From JBBKXP01 sp038323615 (GTDB taxonomy: Bacteria; Pseudomonadota; Alphaproteobacteria; Rhodobacterales; Rhodobacteraceae), in contig JBBQHC010000065.1 in the NCBI GenBank assembly GCA_038323615.1, forward strand, positions 1 through 17,304: DNA of 17,304 nucleotides, read 5' to 3'. The notes below the pieces were generated by a model. That model saw nothing but the letters and a program-made list of their open reading frames with translations, did no database searches and had not been told where the DNA came from. Positions 13,983 through 17,304 of the stretch are shown here, in pieces (position 1 is the stretch's first letter; each line of letters begins with the position of its first letter). Position numbers and translations under genes: made by a program.

Positions 13983-16085
13983 TCACTTCGCGCAGGTCGT
14001 GCGCGCCGCCCGACCGCTGCGTCCGGCTGAAAAGCCGTTCAGCGATACAGACAGCCCATAATCGGTCGTCGGCTTCAGGATAGTCGAAGACGTGTAGCGG
14101 CGCGAGACCGAAAGGGCCACCGTGACACATTCGTTCTGCCAGCCCAGATCAAGCCCGGCGTAGGCGGGGGTGCGGGCGGCGACATCATAGCGGCCGTTGG
14201 CACCAAGGCTCCAGCGGTCGTTGATCTGGTAGTCGGCGTCGAGGTTCCATTCCGACACGTCATACAGCCGGTCTTCGGCCAGGTCGGTGGGCAGCCAGAC
14301 GTATGACGCGGCCAGGATCAGCCGGTCGTTGGTCCAGCCGATCCGGGCTTCGGTCTTTTGCGGGGTAAAGTCGCCGTCCAGAACCGCACGCCCGGTCAAT
14401 TCAAGGCCGGAGGTGAACACCAGTTGTCCGGCCAGCAGCCAGTCTGATCGGGTGCCGCTAAGGCCCGATGTGACGCTGAACTCAGTGTTGTCGGTGTCGC
14501 GAAACACCCGCCCGAACGTCAGTTGTGCGGTATTGCCGCTGCTGGCGATCCTCGTCCAGGTCACCCCGGCGGCCAGCCGCAGCCCGTGTTCGCGGGCATC
14601 ATCGCCCGGAAACCGTGACAGGGCGAACAGATTGCCTGCGTCGAACTCGGCGCGAACGCTGTCTTCGTTGGCGACAATGCCGCCGCTGGTTTGTGACCAC
14701 GCCAACGCAAGGGTCGGTTCGATGACCTGCGTGGCTTTGGCCGATGCGCGGATCAGCGGCCAACGCAGGGTGGTCATCACATAGGGGGTCGTGCGGGTTA
14801 CGTCACTGGCAAAGGCGGGGTCCTGTTCGGTGCGGTAAAAGTCGAAATCCGCGCCGATCCGGGCCTCGGCCAGCAGCCCGGCGCCCAGTACCCAGTCGCG
14901 CGACCAATCTGCCCCGAACCCCAGCCGCGCCACGTCGCGCCCGGCATCGCCCGGCACATTGGAATACCGCTGGAACGCTTCGACATCGCCCGCCAGCGTC
15001 AGGACGCCGCCAATGCCATCGGGATACAGGTCGCGCTCATAATGCAGATCGACGACGATCGGAGGCAGCGACGCATTATCCTCGGTCGTGCGCAGGGTCT
15101 GATAATAGACGGCCTCGGCATTGAACAGGCTGTCGGCGCGCACCCGGATCAGGCTGACCGTGCTTTCCAGCCGATCGCTGCCGCCATAACCGTAATCCAG
15201 CAGATAAGTCTTGTCGCTGGCGCCTTCGATGGTCACCGCCAGCTGGAAATCTTCGGGCAGGCGGAATGTCGCGTCGGCAAAGACATAGCCGCGGGTCTCC
15301 CCCGGCACGATATCGTCGCTGCTGACCGCGCCCTCGATGTTCAACTCGCCATTCAGGAATGCTTGCCGGTATCGCGCCTCGAGCGTGCGGGTATGCTGCC
15401 CCAGATAGGGCGTCAGCAAGAGGTCGCGGCTGTCGCCAAGCCGGATGAAATAGGGCAGTTTCACCCCGAAACCCAGATCGGTCGTCGTGCGGAACGATGG
15501 CACCAGCAGCCCCGTCGCCCGTGTCAGCGTCGGATCGGGCAAGCGCATGCGCGGCACCCAGAACACCGGCACGCCCTTGATCCGAAATACCGCGTTTTCG
15601 AAATAAAGCTGCTTGCCCACCTGATCGTGGACCACCCGTTCGGCCCGGATTTCCCACAGCGGGGACTGGTTGCCGCAGACCGAGCAGGATGTCGCGGCAA
15701 CCTTGTAAAGCTGGGTCAGATTACCGTCGACACGGGTGATCTGGTTGGCTGCCAGTTGCAGTTGCTGGTCCAGCACCAGCCGTGCGCCCAGCAGGATACC
15801 GTTGGCCAATTGCGGATCAAGGCTCGCCTGATCGGCGGTAAAGATCGTGCCATCTTCGGCCCGAATAAAGATCGGCCCGTCGATCAGCAGTTTGTCCAGC
15901 GCCTGATCGTAGGTGATCGACGACGCCGACAACCGGGTACCCTGATACAGCACTTCGACGTTGCCGCTGGCGATCAGGCGTTGGTCGGCGGTGACGGAAA
16001 CGTCGTCGGCGACCAGCGTTGCGGCCTGTTGGGCCTGCGCGAAGGCGGGGAAAAGGAGGCAGAGGATAAGCAGAAGGCGGGCCAT
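13983..16085 (-). CDS. lptD: LPS-assembly protein LptD
   Basis: LptD is the outer-membrane barrel that, with lipoprotein LptE, inserts lipopolysaccharide into the outer leaflet. The product is 700 residues. The signal peptide is about 1-18 (MARLLLILCLLFPAFAQA). An OstA/LptA-like jellyroll follows (about 25-125, with DDVSVTADQRLIASGNVEV). The conserved region IKGVPVFWVPRMRLPDP leads into the barrel (about 190-700), which is full of alternating polar and hydrophobic strands. Mature cysteines are C134, C137, C653 and C698, enough for the two disulfides LptD proteins use to activate. The ATG at 16085 shares one base with the lptG stop (TGATG), with GGAGG 7 bases upstream. An open frame continues upstream to about 16733, but inside lptG and not coding. 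Confidence 0.96.
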   Translation of the reverse strand: MARLLLILCLLFPAFAQAQQAATLVADDVSVTADQRLIASGNVEVLYQGTRLSASSITYDQALDKLLIDGPIFIRAEDGTIFTADQASLDPQLANGILLGARLVLDQQLQLAANQITRVDGNLTQLYKVAATSCSVCGNQSPLWEIRAERVVHDQVGKQLYFENAVFRIKGVPVFWVPRMRLPDPTLTRATGLLVPSFRTTTDLGFGVKLPYFIRLGDSRDLLLTPYLGQHTRTLEARYRQAFLNGELNIEGAVSSDDIVPGETRGYVFADATFRLPEDFQLAVTIEGASDKTYLLDYGYGGSDRLESTVSLIRVRADSLFNAEAVYYQTLRTTEDNASLPPIVVDLHYERDLYPDGIGGVLTLAGDVEAFQRYSNVPGDAGRDVARLGFGADWSRDWVLGAGLLAEARIGADFDFYRTEQDPAFASDVTRTTPYVMTTLRWPLIRASAKATQVIEPTLALAWSQTSGGIVANEDSVRAEFDAGNLFALSRFPGDDAREHGLRLAAGVTWTRIASSGNTAQLTFGRVFRDTDNTEFSVTSGLSGTRSDWLLAGQLVFTSGLELTGRAVLDGDFTPQKTEARIGWTNDRLILAASYVWLPTDLAEDRLYDVSEWNLDADYQINDRWSLGANGRYDVAARTPAYAGLDLGWQNECVTVALSVSRRYTSSTILKPTTDYGLSVSLNGFSAGRSGRAARTTCAK

Positions 16086-17179
16086 CAGCCATCCTCCAGA
16101 TGTAACAACAGGCCGAGGCTCAGGCCAATGGCGGCAAGCGGCGGCGCCCAAGCGGCCAGCAGCACCGGCAGTTGGCCGTTTTCGCCAAGGATCTGGGCAA
16201 AGTTGCGGATAAAATACAGCCCGAACGACAGCAGGATCGCCGCCAGCACCATGATGCCGGTGCGCCCGCCGCGCTGGTGGCGCATCGTGAACCCCGATCC
16301 GATCAGGACCATCGCCACCAGAAAGGCGGGCAGGGCCAGTTCGGTCTGAAACCAGACCTCGTGGCGACGCGCCGAAAACCCGGCGGCCTTGAGGTTGGCG
16401 ATAAAGCCCGGCAGTTCCCAGATCGGGATCGATGAGGGACTGCCAAAACTGTCGCGGATCTGGTCGGGGGTCAGGGTCGATGCGATCGTCATGGTCGCCT
16501 CGCGGCTCGACCCGGCCTCGGGGTTGGCAGTGTCGGCAATTGGCCAGATCTTGGCGTCGGTTAGCGTCCACGCCCCATTGCCAAGGGTGGCCGTTGCTGC
16601 AGCGACGCGGCGCACCGGCCCGCCTTCGTCGGTGAACGTGATGAACGTGACGTCGTGCAACACGGTCCCGTCCAGGTTGCTGCGGGCCGCGTGGATCACC
16701 GTCTGCCGACTTGCGTTGCCTTGGCGAAGCCACAGGCCGTCGCTGGAAACCGCCAGGATATTGCCCTGCCCGGACAGGGCGTTGGCGCGGGATTCATATT
16801 GTTTCGACGTGGCGGCAACCAGCGGGTTCATCACCGCCACCGCCATCGCGCCGATGATCAATGTCACCGTGACCGGGGCCATCAGGGCGCGCAGGGCGGA
16901 TCGGCCCGCGGCCCGCGTCACCACCATTTCCGACGACCGGGCAAGGGCCAGAAACAGGGCGATGGTGGCCAAAATCATCATCAGCGGCAAAATCCGGTAC
17001 AGCCCGCCGGGGATGTTCAGCAGCGACAGTTGCAGGATATCGCCAAACCGCACGCTGACACTGGAAAACTGGCGCAACTGGTCAAGAATATCGAGAAACA
17101 CCGTGATCGCGAAAAAGATCGCAAAGACACCGAGGAATGACACGGCGAACCGGCGCGCGAAATAGCGGTGCAGAATCAT
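16085..17179 (-). CDS. lptG: LPS export ABC transporter permease LptG
   Basis: LptG forms, with LptF and the LptB ATPase, the inner-membrane complex that extracts LPS and pushes it along the LptC-LptA-LptD bridge. The product is 364 residues. It has the expected YjgP/YjgQ layout: three hydrophobic helices in the first third (about 11-29, 60-80 and 100-122), a large periplasmic beta-jellyroll domain, and three helices in the last quarter (from about residue 277, LALPAFLVAMVLIGSGF). The ATG at 17179 overlaps the lptF stop (ATGA), and the lptG stop overlaps lptD by one base. Being second after lptF supports lptG over lptF. No neighbouring lptB is in the window. Confidence 0.95.
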   Translation of the reverse strand: MILHRYFARRFAVSFLGVFAIFFAITVFLDILDQLRQFSSVSVRFGDILQLSLLNIPGGLYRILPLMMILATIALFLALARSSEMVVTRAAGRSALRALMAPVTVTLIIGAMAVAVMNPLVAATSKQYESRANALSGQGNILAVSSDGLWLRQGNASRQTVIHAARSNLDGTVLHDVTFITFTDEGGPVRRVAAATATLGNGAWTLTDAKIWPIADTANPEAGSSREATMTIASTLTPDQIRDSFGSPSSIPIWELPGFIANLKAAGFSARRHEVWFQTELALPAFLVAMVLIGSGFTMRHQRGGRTGIMVLAAILLSFGLYFIRNFAQILGENGQLPVLLAAWAPPLAAIGLSLGLLLHLEDG

Positions 17180-17304
17180 GCGAGCGCCCCCATGCGGCGG
17201 CGGCGGAACAGGCCGGGGCGGCTGACAGCGGTCAGCAGACCCCAGACAATGGCCAGCCCGACGACCGAGGGCAGATAGGTCAGCGGCCACAGCGCCGGAC
17301 TGGT
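17176..17304 (-). CDS. lptF: LPS export ABC transporter permease LptF, C-terminal fragment (cut by window edge)
   Basis: Only the last 42 codons are present; the gene continues past the right edge. They read a hydrophobic segment (ALWPLTYLPSVVGLAIVWGL) followed by a short basic cytosolic tail ending RPGLFRRRMGALA and TGA. This fits the last transmembrane helix of an LptF-type permease. Identification rests mainly on position directly upstream of lptG with an ATGA overlap, as lptF-lptG pairs are usually arranged. Confidence 0.8.
   Translation of the reverse strand, partial: TSPALWPLTYLPSVVGLAIVWGLLTAVSRPGLFRRRRMGALA

Noticed and set aside
16086..16733. Upstream extension of lptD into lptG
   Set aside because: It lies out of frame within lptG. 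The signal peptide and GGAGG fix the start at 16085.
1..17304. CRISPR array, prophage, toxin-antitoxin or defence system
   Set aside because: No spaced direct repeats other than the coding repeat at 7710-7814, and no nuclease, integrase, transposase or toxin-like product was found on either strand.

Overview
The window is GC-rich DNA from a Gram-negative alphaproteobacterium, most likely in the Rhodobacterales (Roseobacteraceae/Paracoccaceae). Three things point that way: the prfA-prmC-DUF4167 run, the lptF-lptG-lptD-surA-pdxA-rsmA run, and the feel of the protein sequences. No 16S rRNA or other marker is present, so this placement is an inference.

Left part (1-1985, minus strand). A periplasmic ferric-iron binding protein of the FutA/FbpA type has its own promoter-like sequence, with a possible iron-responsive operator. 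Upstream of it on the same strand lies mazG. No permease or ATPase for the transporter is seen; they could lie beyond the left edge.

Middle part (2048-8009, plus strand). In order these are an M20 amidohydrolase, a small secreted six-cysteine protein (DUF6636-like), an agmatinase-type ureohydrolase, an overlapping membrane-anchored DUF1499 protein, prfA (release factor 1), prmC (the methyltransferase that modifies it) and a DUF4167 protein with a short peptide repeat. The prfA-prmC pair is functional: PrmC methylates the GGQ glutamine of the factor made just upstream. Several starts are GTG or TTG, and two of them overlap the preceding stop as GTGA.

Junction (8010-9616). This stretch is visibly less GC-rich than its flanks. 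It holds an Old Yellow Enzyme family gene on the minus strand that is broken by one in-frame TAG at codon 49. Reading through the stop restores the full family N-terminus, so this is a disrupted gene and not a short ORF. Hairpins lie in the convergent gap between it and the DUF4167 gene.

Right part (9617-17304, minus strand). A tight, probably polycistronic block is transcribed leftward: lptF (only its 3' end is in the window), lptG, lptD, surA, pdxA, rsmA and dadA. LptF and LptG form the inner-membrane part of the LPS exporter, LptD is the outer-membrane translocon, and SurA is the periplasmic chaperone expected to help LptD fold. PdxA (vitamin B6) and RsmA (16S rRNA dimethylation) follow as in many proteobacteria. 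Here the last gene is dadA (D-amino-acid dehydrogenase), joined to rsmA by an ATGA overlap.

Most of the window is ordinary housekeeping sequence. I see no CRISPR array, tRNA, rRNA, insertion sequence, prophage or defence system, and no convincing previously undescribed system. The best leads are the nonsense-disrupted OYE gene, the putative iron-responsive promoter, and the cysteine layout of LptD.
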